Source: Siphonodentalium dalli (taxonomy: Eukaryota; Mollusca; Scaphopoda; Gadilida; Siphonodentaliidae). From it: DNA of 64,000 nucleotides. Positions within the stretch are counted from its first letter, which is position 1. Each line of letters opens with the position of its first letter. The stretch is taken from contig CP136061.1 of the NCBI GenBank assembly GCA_032622095.1, forward strand, positions 22,012,991 through 22,076,990. The letters are read 5' to 3'. Under the pieces are notes generated by a model. That model did no database searches and was not told where the DNA came from. It saw nothing but the letters and a program-made list of their open reading frames with translations. Shown piece after piece: positions 13,101-22,498 of the stretch. The translations under genes and the position numbers were made by a program.

Positions 13101-16100
13101 TGGTGGTGAATTATTGAATGCCGTCCAAAAACTTGAATTTTTGCCTGGATTTCGATTGGAAGGATTTCCTAACAGGGACTCATTAGCTTACAAACAGATC
13201 TATGACATTGAACATGCCAAGACCATTCTTCGAGGCACACTTCGATATGAGGTCAGTATAAATTAGCTTAATCCTATTATTCCTGCTATAATCTTTTCCT
13301 ATTTAGCAGAGATTACAGTAATGCCCTAAATAATCACTGAGAGCTTTCCGATGAATGGCAACAAGCCATATTTCCGACTAAATCCTGAAAAGTTACCCAT
13401 AATTCTTCTGTGGTTAACCCTTTCAGTGCCAGGAACGATTTTTGTATCAACCCATATACCCTGTGCCAATGCATACTTTTATATATGCGAGTCGCATTGG
13501 CCTAACAATTTTTCATCATTTGTTTTTATTTTTTACAATGTTTTACAATTTTATTAATTTTTTCTTATATTCTTTAACAGACTTATTTTGTAGGTTTAGT
13601 GCCAGGGAATCTTACGTTTTTCATGGGCATCAAAATTATTACTATGAATACTTGGTGATAGTTTTGAGTTATAACATGCCCCTAAGGTTTTATCCAGTTT
13701 GTTTTTAAATTTGATATAGCATGCTTAAGCATACCCAAAAACAATTCAACCCAAATTTTTTTAATGTTTTTAGGGCCGATTTTACAGACTGTAAATTAGG
13801 GCCGATGAGATCAGCCCCTGGCACTGAAAGGGTTAAGGAGTCGATTATTTTGGGCATTACTGTACATTCAGTATTTAATAATTGAGCTTTTACATTTGTA
13901 AAAAGGCACTCAATTTCAAAGAAGTTCCAATCCATCTGCAGTTCAAATTGAAATCCGATGGTTTATACTACAGTAATGCTCTAATTAATCAACCTCTTAA
14001 CCACAGCAGAATTATGGGTAACTTTTCAGGATTTAGTCGGAAATATGGCATCTCTCCCCGAGAGCTTTCCGATGAATGGCAACAAGCCATAGTTCCGACT
14101 AAATCCTGAAAAGTTACCCATAATTCTGCTGTGGTTAAGAGGTCGATTAATTAGAGCATTACTGTACGTTCACTACCAAACTGCGAATTATCATCAAACT
14201 AATAGTACCACCACATCTATTTCTGTCTGCAAGGCAATCCCAAGATCTGATTGGTTAGCATAAACTATGTGCTGCCAAATATAGATATTGTAGGTACATG
14301 TAGTACTTCAGATAATTAAAATTGCTTTATTACGCACACGCATATCTCTTTAAATCATACTTCCTGTTTAAATTTTTATACTTCTGTGTATCAACTCGAG
14401 ATTGAAACTACAAAAAAATTAGTACAATATTATTGAAAAAAAATGGATACTATTCTGCTATTCAATGCAAGATGAACAGTTGCTGTACGGTAGTGCTTCG
14501 TCTGTGTTGCAAGATACGGGCATGCCATGTTTAACGCCAGAACAGTTCAATATTTTACTGGAATGACTGACATGCACAAATTATCCATATTTATAAACCT
14601 CATGAAGTATCGATGCCAGCGGCGTTTGAAAAATTTGTTTAGATACATTGTCAGTTTGATGTTCATATGTAATAATGGACCGTTGGATTTCAATTCAGAC
14701 TGATCCATGAGTTGAGTCCAGAAATATGAATTATGTGATGTCGTTGGGCAGATATTTTTTTTCTGAAAGGCACGGTGGCCTTTGATGTAAGTTATAATCT
14801 AGAAAAAAAAGTAATAAAATTATGAAAAATTTCTCAAGAATATTTTATTAGTATAGTATAATGATAGTATGAATTTGATATTATCCACAAAACACACTTG
14901 TGCGAACCGAGCGTTTGTTTATAGACAAAGGGTTTTAACCAAATTTCCATCAGTGGGATCTCCCCTGCGTTGAGTGTTCTGCTTATCGCACACTCTTTAT
15001 GTATTGTACTGTAACATAACATGGCTTTTATTACCTAAAACTGCATATGATCTTGACAATAACATTCTATTTGTGCGATATTCTGATTGGTATAAGAACA
15101 AAATCTATCTAAATTTTAGTATTCTTTCTGTTTATGGCAGTTTTAACAGATGTGACTATTTTAACAGCAATATCCATCATGAAGGCCTTCTGTATCTTTA
15201 ACCCTTTCAGTGCCAGTTCCGATTTTTGTATCAACCCATATACCCTGTGCCAATGCATTCTCTTATATATGCGAGTCGACCATAGGTCGCCACGCATATA
15301 TAAGAGAATGCATTGGCCTAACAATTTTTCATCATTTGTTATTATTTTTTACAATTTTAATAATTTTTTCTTATATTCTATAACAGACTTATTTTGTAGG
15401 TTTAGTTCCAGGGAATCTTATGTTTTTCATGGGCATCAAAATTATTACTATGAATACTTGGTGATAGTTTTGAGTTATAACATGCCCCTAAGGTTTTATC
15501 CAGTTTGTTTTTAAATTCGCTATAGCATGCTTAAGCATACCCAAAACAAATTCAACCCAAAAAAATCTAAAAAAGGGTTAAACCAAAAGGAATAACAGAT
15601 CTGGCCTGTTATCTAACCAACATCATGGAAATGGAGAAAACAATTCAGCTAAAATGTTGATATTGGTAAAAGGCTCAAGCCTTGAAATAGTGTGTCTGTC
15701 ATTTGCAGAATGAGGTCCCCAGAGGGTGAATTTAGTGATGCTACCCCGCATAGCGGGCTAGCATCACCAAATTCACCCTCTGGGAACCTCATTCTGCTGA
15801 GGTGTAAGCAGAATGAGGTCCCCAGAGGGTGAATTTGGTGATGCTAGCCCGCTAGCGGGATAGCATCACAAAATTCACGCTTTGGGGACCTCATTCTGCA
15901 AATGACAGACACACAATTTCAAGTCTTGAAAAGGCTCTGTGATTCCATGATGAAACTACTAATAAGTCGATCATTTGAAACAATAAGAATGGATGGTGGT
16001 CCAAAAAAATTCTTCTTTTCCTGAATAAAATTACACCGTGGCTGGTCAAAAGTGAGATTGGCATGTCTCATAACCCGTGTTTTATTTATTGAAGTTAACG

Positions 16101-19100
16101 AACTTACAACAAAATTACTTTCTCTTTCTCAGGGATTCAGCAATGTGGCCAAGGGACTGATGCAAGTCAATTTGCTTGATTCATCACCTAATTCTCAGCT
16201 TCATCCTAATGGACCAGAAATTAGCTGGGTACGTAACTTGATTAATCACCTCTTTCTGCTTTGGCCTCAACTGCTATGGGAGACCTAGGATCAGATTGAA
16301 GTTGGTGATGTTCACCCATTAGTTTCCTCGATTATGCATTTTATCTTCTGCAAATTAGGGGATATAGAAATTGAGCAGAAGAGAAAAGGTAACTAAAAAC
16401 AATGTTAATTTGAGACAAGATACTTCCCAGAAGACGAGGCTTAAGTAGAATGAGGTACCCAGAGGGTGAATTTGTTGATGTTAGCCTGCTGTGCACGGTA
16501 GCATCACTAAATTCACTCTGGTGACCTCATTCTGCAAATGTCAGGCACACTATTTCAAGGCCTGTGGGTATGTTAGAACAGAATAGGGAGGTTGAGTTAC
16601 ATGTATGTGTAACTTCTACTGTGTGTTACTTATTGCTTATAGAGATCCATTGATTGAGAAAAGTCACCTGATTTGATGATGCTAAAACCCATTTATGGCA
16701 GATTTTGGTACGCCGAATATCATCAAGGCATTTGTACCCTGTTAAGTTGGGTTACAACTAATACCGTGCAGGTGAATCACTTTCTCTTGTCAGTCATATT
16801 TTGAATGTGCTCAGTTGACTTTCCTTTCTATGCTAAATGGATTCTCCCACCAAGTTAAAAAAGAGTACATCGGATTGGTCTATTATTGACTTTGAGGGGT
16901 GTACAGGTAATATAAGCAGACGACGGGTAATAAAAGTTCCTAAGGGGCCATATTTATTGAGGGAAATGTTCAGATTAATGATCATATTTTCCTCTTACAG
17001 AAAGCTTATATGTGTGGTCTTTTTGGGAAATCATCAGATCTGTTCATTGACTCATTAAAAGACCTGATCTATGAGAGGGTAGATCGAGACGACCAGAGGC
17101 TGAAATCCATTATAGAGTGAGTATCACTGATACAATTTCTTATATATGAGAATGCACCGGCACAGGATCTTTTTATGAAAACGCTCATTATTTACACCTA
17201 GACTAACAGGGGACGCTCTTTAATGTTACATGCCAATGAAAAAAGGGACCTTCTTATTGTCCCCCGACGTTTCCGTCGGAGGACTATAGAAATGACCCTC
17301 GTCCGTCCATGCGTCCGTGCGTCTGAGATTGGGTACCTTCATGGTGTAATCAACTCCTCCTACAGTTTTAAATGTAGAGATTTGAAACTCTGGGATATTG
17401 TTCCTAACATGTTGCTGATTTGCAACATCTATATAGCTAATAAAAAATATCATTTTTTCCATATTTTTGGGGGGTTTTCGACTTAGAAAATTTGGAACAT
17501 TTTTGCCTTTTGGATGAGATTGGGTACCTTCATGGTGTAATCAACTCCTCCTACAGTTTTAAATGTAGAGATTTGAAACTCTGGGATATTGTTCCTAACA
17601 TGTTGGTGATTTGCAACATCTATATAGCTAATACAAAAATATCATTTTTTCGCGTTTGCATGCGTTTGTTCATCGGGTTGTTTTGTCCAAGAAATTTTGC
17701 GGTGGTTTGCAACATCTATATACTGTATAACATTGTTGCAAATAGTATCCTATCATGAAGTTTACCACTCGAGTCGGGGGACATGTGGTCTGCGACCTTT
17801 TATTCTTTCTGAGTTGATAAATTCTATCACTATAATGTGTCTTCCCGAGACATTCAGTGCATATTTTATCAAGCCATTGTGATTATGAGAATGTTACAAA
17901 AGGGTAAACTTACTGGGTTTAATCTGAAATCTAAGATTGTGGGGACCAGATGTGAACATAAGAGAAACCAATATAAATGCTCTTTAACTTCTAACAGCTA
18001 TACGTCCTTACTCCTTTATAACGGTAATTCAGAACCAGTTGATCACAGTGTAAACAGTACATACTGATCCAGGATGCATGGAATCAGTTATAGGGTTTTC
18101 ACAACATTCCCATTATATTTTGCCTCTGCCAAATGACGACATCAGCAGCGCAGCACACAACATTAACTGCACAGCACACATTATCAATGGCTCAGGACAT
18201 GTCATTGAGCAGTGAAGATGTTAAGTTTTAGTTTCGTTTACAGTTTTTCATTACATCACTTCTGCTGCCTGTCATTTGCAGAATGAGGTCCCCAGAGGGT
18301 GAATTTAGTGATGCTACCCCGCATAGCGGGCTAGCATCACCAAATTCACCCTCTGGGAACCTCATTCTGCTTACACCTCAGCAATATGGGGTTCCAGAGG
18401 GTTAATTTGGTGATGCTAGCCCGCTATGCGGGGTAGCATCACTAAATTCACCATCTGGGAACCTCATTCTGCAAATGACAGACACACTATTTCAAGGCTT
18501 GTCTGCTGCACAATGTTAAGGAGAGTACACTTGGAGAATTTGACATTTTGTGCTGATCGTTCTTTCAAATAAAAATTTAAATGATTGGCAAAGTTCGGGA
18601 TTCAGCTGAATATTAATTCTAAGGTGTCAATTAGAAGTAATACATCAGTCTATACTCGTACCAAAACTCAGATTTATAAAATAATCATAGAATCGAAGTT
18701 TGAAACTTCAGAAAATACATGAACCTTGACTTCACATGAATTAACCCTTTACCCAACAGAAGGGCCCTGTGCCAATGCATTCTCATATATAAGAGAATGC
18801 ATTGGCTTAACACATTAAAAATTATAAAATTGTTAAAGAATGTAAGAAAAAATGGTAAAAAGTGTTAATTTTTATTTTATTTTAGGCCAATGCATTCTCT
18901 TATATATATAAGAGAATGCATTCTCTTATATATATAAGAGAATGCATTGGCACAGGGCATAACTGTAACTATCACAATGTGGTCAAGGAGCCGGTTCCAA
19001 TGATATCCATATTTGTATGGTTCTATTGAGACAGACCGAAGATATTTTAGGCTGTTGAAGCTTTATTTGGCCGGTTTTGGCCGTTTTGTTGGGTAAAGGG

Positions 19101-21907
19101 TTAATTAATGTGATATATGTTTAACTTTTTCAGTCTTGGATTACTTGACGACCTGCCAATAGACAAGAAATCAACACCAATTGACACACTCTCAAACTAC
19201 CTAGAGAAGAGATTATCATTCGGTGAGTGTTAACCATTTCTTTACAAGATGGAATTTCCCATTTAATTATAAACGTATTTGTTGAAATGGTCAGTTATTC
19301 CTTTGGAGGGGTGTTCAGGATACATAAGCAGACAACAGACATAAAAACAGATAATACTAGAGCAGAAGAATTGCTCTTCATTCATATTCATTGGTGGGAA
19401 ATGTTCAAAACATTCTCTATATATCTTCCAAGCAAACAAAGTCCATATAAAACTATTTCACATTTTCATTAATCATGCTGAATCATGCATCTTTTTTAAC
19501 CCTTGTTCCTGGCAGGAATTTGACTGGAGCGAGAATATTTATCATTTGAGGCTTTTAATTACAACAGGCCTGTATTGTATTTGTTTTTCTTACAATTCTA
19601 TGAACAATAAAACATCTCTCTCTCTCTCTATAATGAATTCCAATAACAATTGGAGAGATGTTTTATTGTTCATAGAATTGCAAAGTTTGATTCAATGATT
19701 GTTCCCAGAATCAAATTTTTTATTTCTAAAAAAGCCACCCATCAAATAAAGCCACCTTATATGGACAATGTGAGGCAAGCGACCTTTTATTGTGATATAT
19801 TCAGACTGGACGATTATATGATTGTAATTCTTTGGGGTATTTTTGCCCTACTTTATTTTTAAACCATTCTGCCTGCGGATTATTATTCCTATAGATTACC
19901 ATGCACTATATCACTACAGGTCCTGGTGAACGAGACATAATTATAATGAGACATGACATCGGTGTGAAGTGGCTCAATGGATCCAAAGAACGAAGAATCC
20001 TCGATTTGGTCGTGTATGGTGATCCCGATGGTTACTCTGCCATGGCAAAAACTGTGGGCTATCCAACAGCTATAGCAACTAAAATGATTCTTGAAGGTAG
20101 GATTTGCTTGTGCACAAGCCTTGAAATAGTGTGTCTGTCATTTGCAGAATAAGGTACCCAGAGGGTGAATTTAGTGATGCTACCCCGCATAGTGGGCTAG
20201 CATCACCAAATTCACCCTCTGGGGACCTCATTCTGCTTACACCTCAGCAGAATGAGGTTCACAGAGGGTGAATTTGGTGATGCTAGCCCGCTATGCGGGC
20301 TAGCATCACTAAATTAACCCTCTGGGGACCTCATTCTGCAAATGACAGACACACTATTTCAAGGCTTGCTTGTGCAAGCCTGAGTTTAGTGTGCCTGTCA
20401 TTTGCAGAATGAGGTCCCCAGAGGGTTAATTTAATGACACTACCCCACATAGTGGGCTAGCAACGTGTAGAAAGTTCAAATATTTTAGTCTGAATATGAT
20501 TTTCAGAATATTTTTCAATCTGCGACTGTGATCTTTTCCAATGTTTACAGTCAAGTTTTGATTAAACTTTAGTATCTTATTGGACTAACTGGATTTGTAT
20601 TGGTAATTCCACCATAACAGTACTGTTTAATAATGGTTTTGACATGCACAATCAAGCCTTGAAATAGTGTGTCTGTCATTTTCAGAATGAGGTCCACAGA
20701 GGGTGAATTTAGTGATGCTACCCCACATAGTGGGCTAGCATCACCAAATTTACCCTCTTGGGACCTCATTCTGCATGGCCTCATCTGCTGTGGGAGACAT
20801 AGTCTCAGATTGAAGTTCCCAAATGGTGAATATTGTAATGTACACCCATTGGGAACCTCGATTATGCAATGTGTCATCTGCCAATTTGGGAATATAGAGA
20901 AACTAAACTAAAAGAAATAAATAGAATCTATGTAAAGAGGATTCTATAGAATTTGATAATAAAGAAACATCAAAGAGAAGATGAGGCCTAAGCAGAATGA
21001 GGTTCCCCAGAGTGAATTTAGTGATGCTAGCCTGCTATGCTGGGTAGCGTCACTAAATTCAACCTCTGTGTACCTCATTCTGACTCATGTTACATGAAAG
21101 AATTGTATTAAAAGTAAACTAAAGACTAAAGACTGAAAGTAATTGCGCTATTCCTGATAATGTAGGTCAACATGACTGCAAAGATACCACTCTACGTTCA
21201 GGACTGAACTACCCACAATGCTGTTCTTGTTCTCCTCCGATAAAAACAAATTTTGGGGGACTATAGAAATAAGATCAGTGGAGTGATTTCCAGGGTGAAA
21301 TTAACCAAATCTGAATTTAGTGTCTAACATTTGCAGAATGAGGTCCACAGAGGGTGAATATAGTGACACTATCACGCCCAGTGGGTTAGCATCACCAAAT
21401 ACACCCTCTGGGGACCTCATTCTGCTCATCCCCTAATTTGCAGAAGATAAATTGCATAATTGAGGTGACTAATGGGTGAACATCACCAACTTCAATTGCG
21501 GAACTTCAATCTGATCCTAGGTCTCCCATAGCAGTTGAATCCTCAGCAGAATGAGGTCTCCAGAGGCGAATTTAGTGACGCTATCCCGCTGTGCGGGATA
21601 CCGTCACTAAATTCACCCTCTGGAGACCTCATTCTGCAAATGTCAGACACACTAAATGCAGGCTTGAAATTAAACCCCTGCGTCATCTTTACTCCACCCA
21701 TGAACTGATCTTATATGGCCTAGCTAGTGAAATGTCAATAACGCACAAAAGCAACCAAACAAAATTCTCGACATTTTCTTTCTGATTGCAGGTGAGATTC
21801 AGAAGAAGGGGGTTGTGAAGCCTTTCTCTCTCGACACATATCAGCCTATCCTAAACCGACTCAAGCAGGAAGGGATCGTTCATCGTGAGACGATACACCA
21901 GCTGTGA
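3074..21907 (+). CDS. AASS: Alpha-aminoadipic semialdehyde synthase, saccharopine dehydrogenase half (11 exons, 5' partial)
   Basis: AASS is the bifunctional mitochondrial enzyme of lysine breakdown. This half oxidises saccharopine to glutamate and alpha-aminoadipic semialdehyde using NAD+. Exons: 3074-3203, 5035-5145, 6223-6331, 7819-7895, 9458-9521, 13084-13251, 16133-16228, 17001-17116, 19134-19222, 19920-20096, 21792-21907. All introns are GT-AG and all phases agree, giving 416 codons to a TGA at 21905-21907. Family landmarks, in order, are [86 protein letters not shown] and a short tail after EGEIQKKG. They run colinear with vertebrate AASS as I remember it. The first exon needs one base from an upstream exon outside the window. 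No AATAAA is visible before a MITE at 22128. The gene looks intact and functional. Confidence 0.96.
3217..3367. mobile_element. Fold-A hAT-like MITE, short form
   Basis: A 151-bp near-perfect palindrome with ends CAAGCCTTGAAATAG and CTATTTCAAGGCTTG. It is flanked by an exact 8-bp target duplication, TTTGCCAT, at 3209-3216 and 3368-3375. The 8-bp duplication points to mobilisation by a hAT-type transposase. The insertion starts only 13 bases beyond the AASS exon a donor. Confidence 0.9.
3376..4511. other. AASS intron, dispersed old repeats
   Basis: AT-rich DNA without coding signal. Around 4190-4290 it contains a degenerate AACATGGCTGACAGCAGCC-type repeat also seen near 8640, 36340, 36470 and 49570. 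Confidence 0.5.
4512..4970. mobile_element. Fold-A MITE, long form
   Basis: A 459-bp copy with CTGAGTTTAGTGTGCC-type ends. It has an outer hairpin around the AGGTCCCCAGAGGG motif, an inner segment with a second imperfect palindrome (TGGGAACCTCGATTATGC) and a linker with GATAATAAA, then a second Fold-A hairpin (4850-4950). The right end abuts half of a Fold-M MITE. No clear target duplication remains. Confidence 0.75.
4971..5004. mobile_element. Fold-M mariner-like MITE, right-end remnant
   Basis: The last 34 bp of a Fold-M element (TTAAGGGGTCGATTACTTAG... ending GGGCATTACTGTA), cut off on the left by the Fold-A copy. It ends 30 bp before AASS exon b. Confidence 0.75.
5035..5145 (+). CDS. AASS: AASS exon b
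   Basis: Acceptor TTTTAG, donor GTAAGT. It encodes [14 protein letters not shown] and [15 protein letters not shown], the conserved strand and helix of the saccharopine dehydrogenase fold next to the NAD site. It ends with GC of a split Ala codon. Confidence 0.93.
6223..6331 (+). CDS. AASS: AASS exon c
   Basis: Acceptor TTTGTAG, donor GTAAGT, ending in phase 0 at His. It encodes [20 protein letters not shown], the conserved DPGIDHMLA signature. Its last 35 bases and donor are repeated immediately downstream (see 6297-6400). Confidence 0.94.
6297..6400. repeat. 56-bp tandem duplication of AASS exon c end and donor
   Basis: The block from 6297, containing TGCTTTGATGAAATCAAAC and the GTAAGTATAGAA donor, is repeated with a period of 56 bp from 6353. 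The second copy has two changes, both altering amino acids (Ser to Phe, Gly to Ser). Splicing at the second donor (about 6388) would add 56 bases, shift frame and meet a stop, so that copy is probably a decoy or silent. Confidence 0.9.
6415..7760. repeat. AASS intron, degenerate dispersed repeat
   Basis: At 6415-6545, 7340-7470 and 7470-7620 the same degenerate unit recurs (AATGAAATTTGGTATGG, then an ATTCATCTTTGTTTATATGAAA-like tail); a further copy is near 29540. ORFs here are short and show no splice or family support. The rest is unique AT-rich DNA. Confidence 0.5.
7819..7895 (+). CDS. AASS: AASS exon d
   Basis: Acceptor TTTTCAG, donor GTGGGT. It encodes [20 protein letters not shown], the most conserved part of the saccharopine-binding region. 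It ends with AG of a split Ser codon. Confidence 0.94.
8545..8586. mobile_element. Fold-A MITE, solo left end
   Basis: Only the CAAGCCTTGAAATAGTG... to GAATGAGGT end is present, with no partner arm nearby. Confidence 0.75.
8941..9061. mobile_element. Fold-P piggyBac-like MITE, deleted copy
   Basis: TTAA at both ends and the GGAAGC(G/T)CCAGTCATGGAAG right end of the family. The left end is degenerate (CCATCATGATGGGA) and most of both internal hairpins is lost. Confidence 0.65.
9169..9391. mobile_element. Fold-A MITE, fragment of long form
   Basis: It contains the inner long-form linker (TAGGGGATATAGA, GTAACTAAAACAATG) and one eroded AGAGGGTGAATTTGGTG hairpin ending near CACTATTTCACAAG. The left end is lost. 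It lies 66 bp before AASS exon e. Confidence 0.7.
9458..9521 (+). CDS. AASS: AASS exon e
   Basis: Acceptor TTTTTCAG, donor GTTTGT. It encodes [20 protein letters not shown], ending in phase 0 at Glu. The next codon in the family alignment is supplied by 13084. Confidence 0.93.
9650..9828. mobile_element. Fold-M Tc1/mariner-like MITE
   Basis: A palindromic element with TA at both ends and inverted ends CAGTAATGCCC / GGGCATTACTG. The arms carry CACAGCAGAATTATTGG and a CAGGATTTAGTC segment around a short centre. TA target plus short length fits a mariner-type MITE. Confidence 0.85.
10051..10101. repeat. Poly-C tract of about 50 bases
   Basis: An uninterrupted run of C. Its exact length is unreliable in any assembly. 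Confidence 0.9.
10150..11090. repeat. Diverged tandem repeat of about 120-165 bp, six units
   Basis: Six degenerate units begin near 10200, 10332, 10495, 10645, 10760 and 10935. Each carries an AACAATTATCAACGGATTTG-like part, a GGTATGT..TTCACAAA part and an AGAGTTACAGCCC.TTGATTGT part. It is non-coding DNA inside an AASS intron. Confidence 0.75.
11721..11836. repeat. Imperfect hairpin, 35-bp arms
   Basis: The arms GTTTGTTGATACGGCAC and GTGCCGTATCAACAAAC extend outward to CGACA(T/C)G / TGTCG with a few mismatches, around a 44-nt loop. It may be an old MITE of unknown type. Confidence 0.65.
12112..12271. mobile_element. Fold-P MITE, GGAGCTTCC-end subfamily, deleted
   Basis: TTAA-CCCTTCAATGACTGGAGC on the left and CTGTCATGAAAGGG-TTAA on the right. 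One hairpin is collapsed. Confidence 0.8.
12475..12874. mobile_element. Fold-P MITE, full-length CCCTTTACCC subfamily
   Basis: Exact TTAA at 12475-12478 and 12871-12874. The ends are CCCTTTACCCAACAAACCGG and GGGTAAAGGG. Two perfect 69-nt hairpins (12630-12698 and 12776-12844) carry GCCAATGCATTCTCTTATAT. The unit shows the intact structure of the family. Confidence 0.88.
13084..13251 (+). CDS. AASS: AASS exon f
   Basis: Acceptor TTCCAG, donor GTCAGT, phase 0 on both sides. It encodes [32 protein letters not shown] and [18 protein letters not shown] and LRGTLRY are AASS landmarks. It is the longest exon after exon j. Confidence 0.95.
13314..13864. mobile_element. Fold-M MITE carrying a nested Fold-P MITE
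   Basis: TA-CAGTAATGCCC at the left and GGGCATTACTG-TA at the right. The element is split by a TTAA-flanked Fold-P insertion (13414-13836). Removing that insertion restores CTGTGG-TTAA-GGAGTCG, exactly the sequence of the uninterrupted copies. The left arm is also partly deleted. Confidence 0.88.
13414..13836. mobile_element. Fold-P MITE, CAGTGCC subfamily, nested in Fold-M
   Basis: TTAA-CCCTTTCAGTGCCAGG on the left and CCTGGCACTGAAAGGG-TTAA on the right. One internal hairpin survives in reduced form. A shared body with the copy at 15198 includes GGGCATCAAAATTATTAC and TATAGCATGCTTAAGCATA. The pre-insertion site is known from other Fold-M copies. Confidence 0.9.
13969..14166. mobile_element. 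Fold-M Tc1/mariner-like MITE
   Basis: TA-flanked 198-bp palindrome with ends CAGTAATGC and GCATTACTG. The arms contain CACAGCAGAATTATGGG and CAGGATTTAGTCGGAA and their complements. Confidence 0.87.
14167..15197. other. AASS intron without recognisable elements
   Basis: AT-rich unique DNA. I see no exon, hairpin or tandem repeat here; short ORFs have no splice or homology support. Confidence 0.5.
15198..15581. mobile_element. Fold-P MITE, CAGTGCC subfamily
   Basis: TTAA-CCCTTTCAGTGCCAG on the left and AAAAAAGGG-TTAA on the right, where the last 50 bp of the family consensus are missing. It contains one near-intact hairpin and the same body as the nested copy at 13414-13836. Confidence 0.82.
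15676..15928. mobile_element. Fold-A MITE, double-hairpin form
   Basis: A 253-bp element built of two fold-backs joined by a short linker, with CAAGCCTTGAAATAG ends. The 8-bp target duplication AAAAGGCT is exact at 15668-15675 and 15929-15936. Confidence 0.92.
16133..16228 (+). CDS. AASS: AASS exon g
   Basis: Acceptor TTTCTCAG, donor GTACGT, phase 0. It encodes [15 protein letters not shown] and PNGPEISW, matching the region after LRGTLRY in the family, where sequence is less conserved. A Fold-A copy begins about 20 bases into the intron. Confidence 0.9.
16246..16564. mobile_element. Fold-A MITE, long form, left-truncated
   Basis: It starts inside the element (CTGCTATGGGAGACC) and carries the long-form linker and one hairpin, ending at ACTATTTCAAGG. 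Divergence is higher than in the short copies. Confidence 0.75.
17001..17116 (+). CDS. AASS: AASS exon h
   Basis: Acceptor CTCTTACAG, donor GTGAGT. It encodes [19 protein letters not shown] and on to LKSII, ending with GA of a split Asp codon. It is alpha-helical C-terminal domain sequence and a weaker match to the family than its neighbours. Confidence 0.88.
17200..17800. repeat. 190-bp diverged tandem duplication in a dispersed repeat
   Basis: A unit containing TACCTTCATGGTGTAATCAA, then CTCCTCCTACAG and GAAACTCTGGGATATTGTTC, occurs at about 17325 and 17515. Two related units occur at 26290 and 26485. The edges (TTGTCCCCCGACG / CGGGGGACATGTGGTC) suggest a dispersed element of unknown class. 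Confidence 0.65.
18269..18501. mobile_element. Fold-A MITE lacking its outer left end
   Basis: The 8-bp duplication TCTGCTGC is exact at 18261-18268 and 18502-18509. The left end begins at CTGTCATTTGC, about 20 bases inside the usual terminus, while the right end is complete. Confidence 0.85.
18741..19104. mobile_element. Fold-P MITE, CCCTTTACCC subfamily
   Basis: Exact TTAA on both sides, with ends CCCTTTACCCAACAG and TTGTTGGGTAAAGGG. The internal hairpins are rearranged, with a doubled ATTCTCTTATATATA palindrome near 18890-18950. It ends 29 bp before AASS exon i. Confidence 0.85.
19134..19222 (+). CDS. AASS: AASS exon i
   Basis: Acceptor TTTTTCAG, donor GTGAGT. It encodes [20 protein letters not shown] and KRLSF, completing Asp at its start and ending with the first base of Gly. 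LGLL and the SF/SYGP junction match the family. Confidence 0.93.
19593..19680. repeat. Hairpin, perfect 28-bp arms
   Basis: The arm AACAATAAAACATCTCTC is repeated as its complement GAGAGATGTTTTATTGTT, extended by CAATTCTATG / CATAGAATTG, around a 32-nt loop with a CT microsatellite. Confidence 0.8.
19920..20096 (+). CDS. AASS: AASS exon j
   Basis: Acceptor CACTACAG, donor GTAGGA. It encodes [35 protein letters not shown] and [13 protein letters not shown]. This is the strongest AASS match in the window. A Fold-A MITE starts 18 bases past the donor. Confidence 0.96.
20115..20368. mobile_element. Fold-A MITE, double-hairpin form
   Basis: A 254-bp copy with CAAGCCTTGAAATAG ends. The 8-bp duplication CTTGTGCA is exact at 20107-20114 and 20369-20376. 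Confidence 0.92.
20375..20462. mobile_element. Fold-A MITE, CTGAGTTTAG subfamily, left part
   Basis: It begins CAAGCCTGAGTTTAGTG two bases inside the target duplication of the preceding copy and stops in the hairpin arm near GTGGGCTAGCAA. It may be the remains of the site into which the preceding copy inserted. Confidence 0.7.
20653..21082. mobile_element. Fold-A MITE, long form
   Basis: A CAAGCCTTGAAATAG left end, first hairpin, the inner palindrome TGGGAACCTCGATTATGC, the GATAATAAAGAAAC linker and a second hairpin. The outer right end is lost after CTCATTCTG. Confidence 0.8.
21306..21666. mobile_element. Fold-A MITE, long form
   Basis: Left end CAAATCTGAATTTAGTG (degenerate), right end ACTAAATGCAGGCTTG. 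Near-exact 8-bp duplications flank it: AAATTAAC at 21298-21305 and AAATTAAA at 21667-21674. The inner long-form segment is in the opposite orientation to that in 4512-4970. Confidence 0.82.
21792..21907 (+). CDS. AASS: AASS exon k (last coding exon)
   Basis: Acceptor GATTGCAG. It encodes [20 protein letters not shown], then [13 protein letters not shown], ending HQL and TGA. It matches the family C terminus, where the last few residues vary. The 3' UTR follows; only AATAAT near 22070 resembles a polyadenylation signal. Confidence 0.95.
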
Positions 21908-22127
21908 TATTATTCATCTATGTATTATTTTAGAATCTACCACTGCACTCTTTATTTGTGGTGTATTTTCAACAAAAGGGCAGAATTTCTCATTTGTTAC
22001 TCTCGAGTCATATAGACCATTGTTTTTCACACTTCTCTAAAGAAAACTATCAGACTTCATAACTAAGGCCACAAATAATAATTATGTTTCTCCTACAATT
22101 TTATTTTCAGTCTGTCCGTGATCTATG

Positions 22128-22235
22128 CAAGCCTTGAAATAGTGTGTCTGTCAGGTGCTATGCGGGGTAGCATCACTAAATTCACCCTCTGGGGACCTCA
22201 TTCTGCAAATGACAGACACACTATTTCAAGGCTTG
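22128..22235. mobile_element. Fold-A MITE, internally deleted
   Basis: A 108-bp copy: a normal right arm and the outer left end only. The target duplication is GATCTATG / GATATATG (7 of 8). Confidence 0.85.
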
Positions 22236-22498
22236 GATATATGTGTGCATAACTTGGGTGCGTAAAACTGTTCTGCCATGGGGGGGGGGGGGGGGTGGAC
22301 CCTTAGTCCCATTGGGACAGCCCACCTCAAGTTTAACTGATAATTAGACAGTAATTATCACTCGCATGTACTGGGCCAATCAGGGCTTATAATTCTTATG
22401 AAAATCAGAATCGATTGTCACAAATGATTCTCGGTAAGTGAAACATGAGTTTCAAGTTTGATGCTCTCATAGATATCTCTGCTTTGTTATATAAAGAC

